Shown: positions 13,591 through 21,960 of the stretch, piece by piece
Position numbering within the stretch: the first letter of the stretch is position 1
Layout of the letters: each line of letters opens with the position of its first letter
From: Spongiibacteraceae bacterium
GTDB taxonomy: Bacteria; Pseudomonadota; Gammaproteobacteria; Pseudomonadales; PIVM01
DNA: 22,691 nucleotides
Reading direction: 5' to 3'
NCBI GenBank assembly: GCA_030618505.1
Contig: JAUXDF010000006.1
Span: 1 to 22,691, forward strand
The notes under the pieces: generated by a model
What the model was told of the DNA's origin: nothing
Database searches by the model: none
The model's input: the letters and a program-made list of their open reading frames with translations, nothing else
Program-made: the position numbers and the translations under genes

Positions 13591-15324
13591 ATGATTGTGA
13601 TTAAGAGAATGGGTCTATTAATACTAGTCATTGCCTCCGCCTCATTGAGTCCTTGGCTGCATGCGAGTGTACAAAAGGGATCAGAGCTGGAATATGGCGT
13701 TATTCTTTTTGACTATTATCAGCAGGATTATTTCTCCGCCCTGATTGAATATGAGTACAACAAGAGCATTGGCAATCCATTGGCGGTGGAAGATTCTGCG
13801 AAAGTGCTCAAGGGTGGAATGATGCTTTCCTACGGTTTGACCGACTATTCTCACAAGATTTTTGACAAGCTACTCACGGAAGATATTGATGAGCAGACAA
13901 GAAACCGCGCCTGGTTCTATCTGGCCAGCCTGTATTTCAATAAGGGTAATATTGCTAAATCCTCAGAAGCCTTGCTGAAAATAAAAGGTGATATGCCACG
14001 GGAAATTCATCAGCGCTACCATTATCTGGCAACCTTGATCAATATTAGGAACAAGCACCTTTCGGTGGCGAAGGAAGTTATCTTTGGTGGTCAGCAGTCC
14101 TCGCCTTACGAGCCCTATTTACTTTTCAATCTGGCCATGTCTCAGCTAAAAAGCGGCAAAATCGAGCAGGCTATTGAAAACCTGCAAAGGGTGACAAGCT
14201 ATGCAGACAATGGTGAGGAGTTTTCCGCCCTGGCCGATCGCGCCAAGCATGCCCAGGCTCTGATCGCTATGGAAGCAAAGAAAATGCCGCAAGCCTGGGT
14301 GCATCTGCAGGGAATCGGTACATCTGGCCTTTATTCAAATCGGGCGTTATTAACCTACGCTTGGACGGCAATTAATCTTCAGCGTTTTGACGAGGCAATA
14401 CCTGCCTTGCGGATATTGGATAAGCGCTCGATTGCCTTACCTGAGGTTCAGGAAACTAAAGTTTTACTGCCGCATCTATACGAGCAGCAGGGAGCCAAAC
14501 GAAAAGCCCTAAAAGGATACTTGCTAGCCGTTAAGGAATTTGAGCGCGGGGTTTCTGAAGTAGAAGAAGCACGCCGAATTATAGCCAAACGCGATGTTCC
14601 AGAAGAGTTTGTGGTCAACCTGGAGGCGATAATGGATGACTCTGACTGGTTCGGAACCCAGCCTACGGTTGATTACAACAAGCTAACGCCTTTTCTTGTC
14701 GAGCTAATGGCGAGCAATGCTTTTCAGGAATCGTTAAAGGAGCTGGCTGACCTTTATGCTATCAGGAAAAACCTTAACTATTGGCAAGCGCAGTCCAGTC
14801 AGCACAAAACCATTTTGGCTAATCGTGGCTCCAAGCTGTCTCCTTCTCGCATTGAAAAGCGCATTGCTGACGGTGAAAATTCTTTTGCGGAATATAACGA
14901 TGAGATTCTTGAACTGAGGCTGCATGTTCAGACGCTAGAGATGGATGATCAAAAACGCTTTGGCGCTTTGTTGGATACATCTGAGCAAGAGTTAGATTTA
15001 CTGGGGGATAAAATTGTCAATATCAAGAAAATCAGCAAACCCTATCGTCATTCAAAGGGCAAGAAAACCCAGGTAAAAACCTTGCATCGTCGTATAGATC
15101 AGGAGCTGAAAAAAAGTAATAACCTGATTGCCACTATTGAACCGGTAATGCGTGCAGTAGTGAATGCGGAGTTGGATAAACATGAAGAGCGTATGAGGTA
15201 TTACTGGGCACAAGCTCGCTTGGCGAAGGCACGCTTATACGACTCAACCTTGCTGGGCTTGGATGATGTAAAGCCGGCCCCCCGAAACAATTCTGAACGA
15301 CAAGTACGAGGCTCAACAAAATGA
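13591..15324 (+). CDS. Periplasmic TPR protein, 577 aa
   Basis: The N-terminal hydrophobic segment (8-25) ends near LHAS|VQ with no lipobox Cys, so it is exported and soluble or loosely bound. TPR-like helix pairs run from about 30 to 330, e.g. RAWFYLASLYFNKGNIAKSSEALLKI (107-132), PYLLFNLAMSQLKSGKIEQAIENLQ (173-197), ALLTYAWTAINLQRFDEAIPALR (252-274), HLYEQQGAKRKALKGYLLAV (295-314). The last third (about 400-550) is highly charged and helical, possibly coiled coil. The ATG directly abuts the preceding stop and lacks a clear Shine-Dalgarno; later in-frame starts (GTG 13597, ATG 13609) cannot be excluded. It overlaps the next gene by ATGA. Its place next to AglRQS-like genes suggests a scaffold of a trans-envelope complex. 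Confidence 0.85.
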   Translation: MIVIKRMGLLILVIASASLSPWLHASVQKGSELEYGVILFDYYQQDYFSALIEYEYNKSIGNPLAVEDSAKVLKGGMMLSYGLTDYSHKIFDKLLTEDIDEQTRNRAWFYLASLYFNKGNIAKSSEALLKIKGDMPREIHQRYHYLATLINIRNKHLSVAKEVIFGGQQSSPYEPYLLFNLAMSQLKSGKIEQAIENLQRVTSYADNGEEFSALADRAKHAQALIAMEAKKMPQAWVHLQGIGTSGLYSNRALLTYAWTAINLQRFDEAIPALRILDKRSIALPEVQETKVLLPHLYEQQGAKRKALKGYLLAVKEFERGVSEVEEARRIIAKRDVPEEFVVNLEAIMDDSDWFGTQPTVDYNKLTPFLVELMASNAFQESLKELADLYAIRKNLNYWQAQSSQHKTILANRGSKLSPSRIEKRIADGENSFAEYNDEILELRLHVQTLEMDDQKRFGALLDTSEQELDLLGDKIVNIKKISKPYRHSKGKKTQVKTLHRRIDQELKKSNNLIATIEPVMRAVVNAELDKHEERMRYYWAQARLAKARLYDSTLLGLDDVKPAPRNNSERQVRGSTK

Positions 15325-18200
15325 AGTTGGTTTATAGTGGATTTCGCTCAACATCGCTGGCCAGGCTAATCGTGGCATCCGTCGCAGTATCTTCGATAGC
15401 GGCTTGTAGTTGGATGGCGGATAAAGGAACCATCGGTAGCCTCGGCAAGGTGCAAGAAGAAGAGACGGATTTAAGCTTTGATAACCTGGATCATCAAAAG
15501 GTAAGAGAAGAGTACCTGGAGATTATAGAGCTTGTTGACGACAAGTACCTGAAGGCACAAATAGAAAGACGTGTGGCCGATGTTTACATGATGGAGGGCG
15601 ACCATAAGCAGCTGCAGCCAAAGACACCACCGAGTAAAAGCTACTACCGTGAAGCGATCAGCTCCTATGTGGAAGTGCTAGAGAAATACCCCAATTCCCC
15701 TGACAACGCTGAGGTGCTTTACCAGTTAGCCAAGGCCTATGATATGGAGGGCGAGCAGGGCAAAGCGCTTGAAATGCTAACTCGCTTGGTGGATCGACAT
15801 CCCTATTCGCCTCATTTAGTTGAGGCCTATTTTCGAATGGGGGATATCTACTTCAATAACAAAATGTATCGACAGGCTGAGGATGCCTATCGATCAATGA
15901 TTAAGCTTGATGTCAATAGTGAAAATGCCAATGTTCACTATATGTTGGGATGGTCTTTGTACAAGCAAAGTGCCTATGTCGAAAGCCTTGATTCATTTGC
16001 TTATGTACTTAATCAAACAGTCAAAGGAATTGATAATATCGATTCGTTGAATAACGCTGAAAAGTCGCTATTAAATGACACCTTGCATTCCATGAGTCTT
16101 GCGCTGGTTTATAGTGGCGGCTCGCAAGAGATAGAAAATATTGGCGCCCTAAAAGGGAAGCCCTATATCTGGATGGTTTATCAGGATTTGGGTGATTTCT
16201 TTCTTGAAAAAGAGTTGTTTGAAGATTCCGCAATTACTTACCGCAGTTTTGTTGTAAACCACAAAAAATCCGATAAAGCACCGGGTATGCACAGCAAGTT
16301 GATTGCCGCTTATATCAAAGGTGGTTTCCCGCATCAGGCCTTACCGGAGAAAGAACGATTTATAGATTACTACGGAATCCACTCAAAATATAAGCGTAAT
16401 CCTGAAGGCGGTGTGCTTGCAGAGCTGGCTCCCGATCTAAAAAGCTATATAGATGAGCTGGCGCGCCATTACCACAGCGAAGGCCAGAAACATGAAAAGC
16501 CGCTAAAAGGTGTGGATTACAAAGCCTACAATAGAAAACAGAAAAAGCACTTTTCTGCAGCGGTTGAATCCTACGATAAAGCAGCGCGATTCTACCAGGA
16601 ATACGTTGATACCTTTCCCAAGGATAAGCGCGTTGCACAGATGATATTTTTGAAGGCAGAAACGCACTTCTCGGCTCGTCAGTATATTGCAGCGATTAGC
16701 GAATACGAAAAGATCGCTTATGAGCTGGAAGGCAGAGAAAAAGACAAAAATGCGGTTAACTCCGGTTATGCAGCAATTATTTCTTACCAGAAATACATTG
16801 CCGGCCTAAAGCCTGATTCGCGAAAGGCAAAATCAGCACAGCAAAAAGCGGTAGATAGTATGTTGCGATTTGCGACCGTCTACCATAGCGATTCGCGCTC
16901 CTCGTCAGTGCTAACCAATACCAGTGAGTATCTGTTTAAGCTTGATCGTTATGAGCAGGCACTGCAGATTTCCAGCGACCTTGTTAAGAACAATACCAAG
17001 TTGGATAAGTCACTAAAGAAAGTGGCTTACGGGATTATGGCACATTCCCTATTTAATTTGGCGCGTTACGAAGAGGCGGAAAAACAATACATGAATCAGC
17101 GAGCCTTAGTGAGCAAAAAATCTAAAGAGTATCAGCAGATAACCGAGCGGCTCGCAGCAAGTATCTACAAAAAGTCAGAGATTCTGGCTGCTGCAGATAA
17201 AAAACCCGAGGCAATAGAACAGTTGCTAAAACTGAAACAGCTTGCGCCAAATACGGCTATTCGTATAACCGCACAATACGATGCCGCCACCATGCTGTTG
17301 GGCCTGGAAAAGTGGTCGCCAGCGATTGCTGAACTGAAAGCGTTAATTCGGGATTTTCCCGAGAATGAGCTAGCAGTCGAGTTTCCTCGAAAATTGGCCT
17401 TTGCCTATGAGAAGAGCGGAAATATTCGCAAAGCGGCCAATAGCTACTATGCGCTCTACCGTAACGATCCGGATGCGGCGGTTAGGCAGGAGGCGCTATT
17501 TCTCGCTGCCGATCTTTATCACAAAGACAAAAACTATGAAACAGCGATCAAACATTACAAAGCATATGCCCACCAGTACGAGCAGCCCTTTGATAATCGA
17601 ATGGAAGCGCGTTTTCACCTGGCGGAGTTATACGAAGCGATTGATGACAAAACACGCCACCTCTATTGGTTAAGGCGCGTGATTGATGGCGATAAAAAAG
17701 GCGGCGATCAACGTACTGACCGTAGTCGCTGGCTAGGTGCCTGGGCCAATGTGAAATACGGAGACTATTTTAGCTGGGAGTTTAATCGACGAAAATTGAG
17801 ACAGCCTTTGGAAGTTAGTCTGCCAAAGAAGAACAAAACGCTCAAAGATGCCACCACTCGTTATGAGATGGCGGTGGAATACGGCATTGTTGAGTTCGTT
17901 ACCATGTCGAGCTACAAAATTGCCGGCCTTTATGATCGTTTTTCTCAGGAACTGATTAAGTCGCCAAGACCGCAGGGTTTGTCTGCGGCAGATAAAGTGA
18001 TGTATGAACAGATTATTGATGAGCAGGCAGCTCCCTTTGTTGCCCTAGCCGCTGATATCCATAAAAGCAATATCGATAAGGCTTGGGGCGGATATTTTAA
18101 CGAGTGGATTAATAAGAGCTTTGTAGAGATGGCACGACTGTCACCAGAGCGTTTTGGAAAACTGGAAGTGGAGGTGAGTTACGGTGATGAAATACGCTAA
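15321..18200 (+). CDS. Large TPR outer-membrane lipoprotein, 959 aa
   Basis: The signal peptide ends in lipobox IAAC (Cys29) with Ser at +2, predicting lipidation and outer-membrane sorting. Many TPR or TPR-like helix pairs fill the protein: SSYVEVLEKYPNSPDNAEVLYQLAKAYDMEGE (about 110-142), PHLVEAYFRMGDIYFNNKMYRQAEDAY, VHYMLGWSLYKQSAYVESL, RVAQMIFLKAETHFSARQYIAAISEYEKI, and near the end QEALFLAADLYHKDKNYETAIKHYKAYAHQY and NRMEARFHLAELYEAIDD. Motifs of the BamD/YbgF type (x-YP-S-) are frequent. It is comparable to the very large TPR proteins of the myxobacterial Glt and Nfs machineries. It is translationally coupled to both neighbours (ATGA with the gene before, 14-nt overlap after). Function inferred: periplasmic scaffold linking barrels and inner-membrane motor. 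Confidence 0.87.
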   Translation: MKLVYSGFRSTSLARLIVASVAVSSIAACSWMADKGTIGSLGKVQEEETDLSFDNLDHQKVREEYLEIIELVDDKYLKAQIERRVADVYMMEGDHKQLQPKTPPSKSYYREAISSYVEVLEKYPNSPDNAEVLYQLAKAYDMEGEQGKALEMLTRLVDRHPYSPHLVEAYFRMGDIYFNNKMYRQAEDAYRSMIKLDVNSENANVHYMLGWSLYKQSAYVESLDSFAYVLNQTVKGIDNIDSLNNAEKSLLNDTLHSMSLALVYSGGSQEIENIGALKGKPYIWMVYQDLGDFFLEKELFEDSAITYRSFVVNHKKSDKAPGMHSKLIAAYIKGGFPHQALPEKERFIDYYGIHSKYKRNPEGGVLAELAPDLKSYIDELARHYHSEGQKHEKPLKGVDYKAYNRKQKKHFSAAVESYDKAARFYQEYVDTFPKDKRVAQMIFLKAETHFSARQYIAAISEYEKIAYELEGREKDKNAVNSGYAAIISYQKYIAGLKPDSRKAKSAQQKAVDSMLRFATVYHSDSRSSSVLTNTSEYLFKLDRYEQALQISSDLVKNNTKLDKSLKKVAYGIMAHSLFNLARYEEAEKQYMNQRALVSKKSKEYQQITERLAASIYKKSEILAAADKKPEAIEQLLKLKQLAPNTAIRITAQYDAATMLLGLEKWSPAIAELKALIRDFPENELAVEFPRKLAFAYEKSGNIRKAANSYYALYRNDPDAAVRQEALFLAADLYHKDKNYETAIKHYKAYAHQYEQPFDNRMEARFHLAELYEAIDDKTRHLYWLRRVIDGDKKGGDQRTDRSRWLGAWANVKYGDYFSWEFNRRKLRQPLEVSLPKKNKTLKDATTRYEMAVEYGIVEFVTMSSYKIAGLYDRFSQELIKSPRPQGLSAADKVMYEQIIDEQAAPFVALAADIHKSNIDKAWGGYFNEWINKSFVEMARLSPERFGKLEVEVSYGDEIR

Positions 18201-19020
18201 AACAATTCGAGTATCGGCAATGGCGATCACTCTGGCCGCAATGGTTGGGTGCGCGCAGCAGTCCGTAATTACCCAGCAGCAGGCGAGTGCTGAAGGCTCC
18301 GAGCTTAATGAGAAGTCTTCCGCGAAGAAGCTGGATGATGTTGCGATAGTGGATACCAATGCCTTTATACCCAAGCAGCAATATGATCAAAGTGGTGTAA
18401 AGATTCATTATTCTGCTACGGAAAACCCCTACCTTCTTCAAGAGGGCGTGATTAAAAAAGGCTCGGTGGCGATTTTTATCACCGCCCGTCGAGCGTATAA
18501 GTCGGGTGATCTGGAACTGGCGAAGAAAACGCTGAATAAATTGACTAAGGAAGATAGCTCCTTGGCAGGCCCCTGGGTGATGCTGGGAAATATTGCCAAG
18601 CAGCAGAATGATCTGCCTGTAGCGGCAAAATGTTATAGCAAAGCGATAGCGATCAACCCCAAAAACGTCAATGCCTATGCTGGTTTGGCGTTGGTGCAAC
18701 GTCTGCAAGGGAAGTTTAAGCATGCGCAAAACACTTATGCACAAGCCTTGCTTGAATGGAAGGACTTCCCGGAAGGGCACTTGAATCTGGCGATATTATA
18801 TGACATTTATTTGAATCAGCCGCTTATGGCACAAAAGCATATGGAGGCTTATCAATTTTTGAGTCGTGGGGTAGATAACCAAGTTGCTCAGTGGCAGGCT
18901 GAAATTCAAGGGCGAACAGGCATTCAAGAAAGTTTTATCGATAGTCGGGCAAAGCTGGCTATAGGCGGCTTTGCCGATAAAGTTGATCTGGCGGTAAGCG
19001 GGGGATTAAGTAATGAGTAA
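18187..19020 (+). CDS. TPR lipoprotein, 277 aa (AglT/GltE-like in context)
   Basis: The ATG at 18187 (GTG at 18184 is an alternative one codon earlier) has a strong GGAGGTGA at 18170-18177, inside the end of the preceding gene. Lipobox AMVGC (Cys22), Ala at +2, predicts an outer-membrane lipoprotein. After a polar linker, TPRs lie at about 95-230: IFITARRAYKSGDLELAKKTLNK, WVMLGNIAKQQNDLPVAAKCYSKAIAINP, VNAYAGLALVQRLQGKFKHAQNTYAQALL, HLNLAILYDIYLNQPLMAQKHMEAYQ. Myxococcus AglT/GltE is likewise a TPR lipoprotein needed for gliding; the match here is by architecture and context, not by alignment. It overlaps the next small gene by 8 nt. Confidence 0.85.
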   Translation: MKYAKTIRVSAMAITLAAMVGCAQQSVITQQQASAEGSELNEKSSAKKLDDVAIVDTNAFIPKQQYDQSGVKIHYSATENPYLLQEGVIKKGSVAIFITARRAYKSGDLELAKKTLNKLTKEDSSLAGPWVMLGNIAKQQNDLPVAAKCYSKAIAINPKNVNAYAGLALVQRLQGKFKHAQNTYAQALLEWKDFPEGHLNLAILYDIYLNQPLMAQKHMEAYQFLSRGVDNQVAQWQAEIQGRTGIQESFIDSRAKLAIGGFADKVDLAVSGGLSNE

Positions 19021-19294
19021 GTATATATTGCTGGCTTCACTTCTTTTGCTTCCTGCATTCGCTCAGTCACAGGAGTCCATTAAGCTGGAGAGTACCTTTG
19101 TAGGGGATAAGGAGCAGCCATCGGTGAGTTACTTTGTTCCCTGGCAGGGTTTAGGTACGCCGGACAAGCTTTATAGAAATATTGAAGGTAGTCATGATCA
19201 AACACTCAGTACGGTAGATCGTGATGTACTGGTTCGTTCAATCAGGATCTATAACGAAATGGATCTTGAGAATAGTAATTTGCCCAACAACTAA
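19013..19294 (+). CDS. Small secreted protein of unknown function in the operon
   Basis: A 93-residue protein with signal peptide MSKYILLASLLLLPAFA (cleavage near AFA|QS), leaving a mature chain of about 75 residues without cysteines. Recognisable features are a VSYFVPWQGLGTPDKLYRN stretch and a VDRDVLVRSIRIYNEMDLE segment; I do not know the family. The start overlaps the TPR lipoprotein gene by 8 nt and has GGGGGA upstream, so it is translated from the same mRNA, and the motor gene begins 35 bp after its stop. Tight packing between scaffold and motor genes argues that it is a real component, perhaps a periplasmic adaptor. Confidence 0.75.
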   Translation: MSKYILLASLLLLPAFAQSQESIKLESTFVGDKEQPSVSYFVPWQGLGTPDKLYRNIEGSHDQTLSTVDRDVLVRSIRIYNEMDLENSNLPNN

Positions 19295-19329
19295 TCTTTT
19301 AACAACTAGCAGTAATAGAGGTAATAACC

Positions 19330-19992
19330 GTGATTGATATATACAGCACCATAACCAAGTTTTTACAGGAAGGTGGATTCTTTATTTTTCCCATCGCCGT
19401 AGTGCTAGCCATTGGTGTGGCTATCACAATTGAGCGCTGGGTATATTTAAAGCGTGAAACCGCAAAAAACATCAAGGCATTTGATGATTTCTTGCCATTA
19501 TTGCGAACCAATGATCATGAAAAAATGACCATGTTTACCCGCGAATGTGCAGCGCCGATTACGCGTATTATCGGTTGTGGCCTGGATATGATGAAAGTGT
19601 CCAAACAGCGTGCTGATGTTGAAAATGCCATGAGTGAAGGTGTTTTGGAATCAATGCCACAGCTTGAGCAACGTACTGGCTATCTTGCTGTGCTTGCAAA
19701 TGTGGCAACACTGCTAGGTTTACTGGGAACAATTGTTGGTTTGATTGCGGCCTTCTCTGCAGTAGCTAGCGCCGATCCCGCTGAAAAATCTGCTTTGCTT
19801 TCACTGTCAATTTCAGTGGCGATGAACACGACCGCCTTTGGTTTGATCGCAGCGATTCCACTACTTATATCACACGCGGTTTTGCAAAATAAAACCACGG
19901 CGATTATCAGTAGCCTGGAAATGGGAGGCGTTAAGTTTCTTAATATTATGACGTTGAATCGTGCTATCGAAGCCGGTATTGCCAGAGACTAA
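19330..19992 (+). CDS. MotA/TolQ/ExbB-family proton channel protein (AglR-like)
   Basis: A 220-residue inner-membrane protein with the family layout: TM1 at about 15-34 followed by IERW (35-38), a cytoplasmic region with short helices, then TM2 (about 124-147: NVATLLGLLGTIVGLIAAFSAVA) and TM3 (about 162-187: SVAMNTTAFGLIAAIPLLISHAVL). These form the pentameric channel around an ExbD/TolR-type dimer that converts proton-motive force into movement. The GTG start has AGAGG at 19317-19321, 8 nt upstream. Two ExbD-like genes follow at once, so this is the TolQ partner (AglR position) of a one-TolQ plus two-TolR motor, the composition of AglRQS in Myxococcus. Ordinary ExbB or TolQ is less likely given neighbours. 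Confidence 0.93.
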   Translation: MIDIYSTITKFLQEGGFFIFPIAVVLAIGVAITIERWVYLKRETAKNIKAFDDFLPLLRTNDHEKMTMFTRECAAPITRIIGCGLDMMKVSKQRADVENAMSEGVLESMPQLEQRTGYLAVLANVATLLGLLGTIVGLIAAFSAVASADPAEKSALLSLSISVAMNTTAFGLIAAIPLLISHAVLQNKTTAIISSLEMGGVKFLNIMTLNRAIEAGIARD

Positions 19993-20004
19993 TAAGGGTG
20001 TGTT

Positions 20005-20502
20005 ATGAGTTTTAAAATCAAACACCGCGACATTGATGACGCTGAGCTGGACATCACTTCATTTATGAATTTGATGATCGTCTTGGTTCCTGTGTTGCTA
20101 TTAAGCCTGACCTTTACTCAGATTCGAGTGCATGATATTCATTTGCCGGACTTGACGGGGGGGGATGGTAATAGTCAAAATTCCCAGTCAAAGCTTGAGA
20201 TCGTCGTCAGTAATGATGGTTTTAAAGTGTACTATCCGAGCCAAAACCTGGTGAAGGAAATACCGGCGATCGAGCGAGTGGAAGGAAAGGTTCTGGACTT
20301 TATTGTTCTAGGGCAGGTCATGAGAGAGCTAAAGCTACAGCTTAGTGACAAGAAGGATGTTTTGATAATGTCCTCAGGAAGTCTGAATTATCAGAGTCTG
20401 GTTTCTACTATGGATACGGTTAAGTCCTATAAAGCCGTGGTAGCAGCGAGTCTGGTAGAAGTTGAACTATTCCCGGAGATATCTCTGGGCGATGCGAGTT
20501 GA
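20005..20502 (+). CDS. ExbD/TolR-family protein 1, with Asn at the usual Asp position
   Basis: A 165-residue protein: short cytoplasmic tail, one membrane helix (about 20-40: FMNLMIVLVPVLLLSLTFTQI) and a periplasmic domain. ExbD, TolR and related stators carry an essential Asp early in this helix (pattern PLIDVMLVLL). Here the aligned segment is SFMNLMIVLV, so residue 22 is Asn (codon AAT at 20068-20070), although Asp16 lies just outside the membrane. The periplasmic part shows the ExbD-like order: LEIVVSNDGFKVY, LGQVMRELK, and VLIMSSGSLNYQSLVSTMDTVK. It follows the AglR-like gene by 12 bp. Protein 2 keeps Asp, so the pair may act as a heterodimer with only one proton-carrying helix. Counterpart of AglQ or AglS cannot be decided by eye. 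Confidence 0.9.
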   Translation: MSFKIKHRDIDDAELDITSFMNLMIVLVPVLLLSLTFTQIRVHDIHLPDLTGGDGNSQNSQSKLEIVVSNDGFKVYYPSQNLVKEIPAIERVEGKVLDFIVLGQVMRELKLQLSDKKDVLIMSSGSLNYQSLVSTMDTVKSYKAVVAASLVEVELFPEISLGDAS

Positions 20503-21049
20503 TAGAACAATGATGGGATCAGCAACAGCGAGAAGAAAAAGCAAGAAGGGTTTTGACGCCAATTTAAATCTGGTGTCATTAATGGATATTTTTACTATTT
20601 TGGTTTTCTTTCTACTACTGAACTCAGGAGAGAGCCAGGATTTGGAGCAGGCGGACTTCGTTAAGTTGCCTAATTCGACCGCAACGCCTACTTTGCGCGG
20701 TGATCTGATCATATCCATTAATGATGATCATATCCTGCTTGATAAAACAGTCGTTGCAAAAGTGAGTGAAGTGATGAACGCGCCCCATAAGGAGATCAAG
20801 GATTTATCCGATGCGCTAAGTGCCTATGTAGAGAAAAAAGGCGACTTAAATGGCTATGAAAAGGCCAATGGATTAGCGGTCACTATTATGGGAGATCGGG
20901 CTGTACCGTATACGCTGTTAAAAAGTGTGATGGCAACTTGCAGCCTGAAAGATTTCAGAGATATCTCCCTGGCGGTAAACCAGATTGCTGGGTCCAGTGT
21001 GGCGAGTAATTCTGCTACCGGTTCCAGTAAACAAAGTGTGGAGGGTTAA
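20492..21049 (+). CDS. ExbD/TolR-family protein 2, membrane Asp retained
   Basis: Start chosen at ATG 20492 (185 residues), overlapping the previous gene by 11 nt; ATG 20510, 7 nt after that stop, is an alternative, and neither has an ideal Shine-Dalgarno. A basic cytoplasmic tail (TARRKSKKGF) precedes one membrane helix LVSLMDIFTILVFFLLLNSG, in which Asp32 (from ATG 20492) occupies the proton-binding position of ExbD/TolR. The periplasmic domain has DLIISINDDHILLD, an inserted polar stretch, LAVTIMGDRAVPYTLLKSVMATC and FRDISLAVNQ, then a serine/glycine-rich tail. It should pair with protein 1 inside the TolQ-type pentamer. It is followed 2 bp later by the AgmX/PglI-like gene. Confidence 0.9.
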   Translation: MRVDRTMMGSATARRKSKKGFDANLNLVSLMDIFTILVFFLLLNSGESQDLEQADFVKLPNSTATPTLRGDLIISINDDHILLDKTVVAKVSEVMNAPHKEIKDLSDALSAYVEKKGDLNGYEKANGLAVTIMGDRAVPYTLLKSVMATCSLKDFRDISLAVNQIAGSSVASNSATGSSKQSVEG

Positions 21050-21051
21050 TT

Positions 21052-21960
21052 ATGTCAGCTACATGCTATCCCTTATCAGCAGAATTAGTGCTTCCATGGA
21101 GCTCTGGCAGGGACCAGGAAAAGAAATTCAAGGAAACGCTGAAGAAAATTCTGGTGCCGGTGTTGTTGCTCTTACTGATCATGCCCTGGTTGCCGGTGTT
21201 TGAAAAAGAATTTGTTGAGCCAGAAACCAAACTGGTAAAGACCAAGGTGTTCTTGAAACCGCCTGTGGTCGACAAATCCCGACAGCCCAAACCTAAGCCA
21301 AAACCGGCCAAGACGGTAAAGGCAAAAAAGAAGGCGCTGGCAAAATCGCCCTCCAAGTCAAAAACCAAAGCTCCGACGCAAGGTATTGCGGCTTTGTCAA
21401 AACAGTTGAGTGCTCTGCGAGCATCTGTTGATACCTCCAGATTTCAGAACAAAAATGTTGTGGTTTCAACCTCAGGCAAGGTAGCAAATAGCCGTCGACA
21501 GTTACTGGGTAGTGATAGTGCGAATAGAACCAGTGGCGGTATTAAGCTTAGTGATAGCCCGGCGAAAAGCACTTCTTTAGCTGGGCACCAATCCACGGCG
21601 GTTGATAGTCCAATTCAGATTGTTGGCATCCCTGGTGGTAGTAGTAATGGATACTCATCCTCTGTGGAGGGGCAGCGTGATATGGAAAGTATCAGGCGAG
21701 TATTTGAACAATATAAGGGCAGTGTTTTTGCTCTCTATACCCAGTCACTGAGGGCCCATCCGGATTTACAAGGTAAGTTTATGTTTGAGCTGGTTATTGA
21801 GCCAGATGGCAGTATCTCTGCATTAAAGTTGATTGCCAGTGATCTTGGATTTAACCAACTTGAGCGAAATATTTTAACCAAAATAAAGGCAATTCGTTTT
21901 GGTGAAAAAGATGTGATCGCAACTGCAGTGCAATACAAGTTTGTTTTTCTTCCAAGCTAG
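21052..21960 (+). CDS. TonB-like energy transducer with AgmX/PglI-type C-terminal domain
   Basis: A 302-residue inner-membrane protein. A cytoplasmic N-terminus is followed by one membrane helix (33-49: ILVPVLLLLLIMPWLPV), a lysine/proline-rich periplasmic linker (PKPKPKPAKTVKAKKK, about 80-95, to about 110), a low-complexity Ser/Gly region, and a C-terminal domain (208-302) with SIRRVFEQYKGSVFALY, LQGKFMFELVIEPDGSI and ERNILTKIKAIRFG, matching the domain shared by Myxococcus AgmX (GltJ) and PglI (GltG). Such proteins cross the periplasm and couple the AglRQS-type motor to outer components. GGAGGG lies 6 nt before the ATG. The TAG stop (21958-21960) lies in the CTAG end of a MITE, so the last residues could differ from the ancestral protein. 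Confidence 0.88.
   Translation: MSATCYPLSAELVLPWSSGRDQEKKFKETLKKILVPVLLLLLIMPWLPVFEKEFVEPETKLVKTKVFLKPPVVDKSRQPKPKPKPAKTVKAKKKALAKSPSKSKTKAPTQGIAALSKQLSALRASVDTSRFQNKNVVVSTSGKVANSRRQLLGSDSANRTSGGIKLSDSPAKSTSLAGHQSTAVDSPIQIVGIPGGSSNGYSSSVEGQRDMESIRRVFEQYKGSVFALYTQSLRAHPDLQGKFMFELVIEPDGSISALKLIASDLGFNQLERNILTKIKAIRFGEKDVIATAVQYKFVFLPS

Noticed and set aside
18109..18780. Long minus-strand ORF (223 codons) opposite the TPR lipoprotein gene
   Set aside because: It lies antisense to a well-supported gene with lipobox, strong ribosome site and TPRs; its own translation is low in acidic residues and has no recognisable domain or signal.
19330..21960. Interpretation as a standard ExbBD-TonB or Tol-Pal system
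   Set aside because: There is no TonB-dependent receptor, TolA, TolB or Pal; two TolR-type proteins follow one TolQ type, the transducer has an AgmX/PglI-like C-terminus, and three TPR scaffold genes are coupled upstream.
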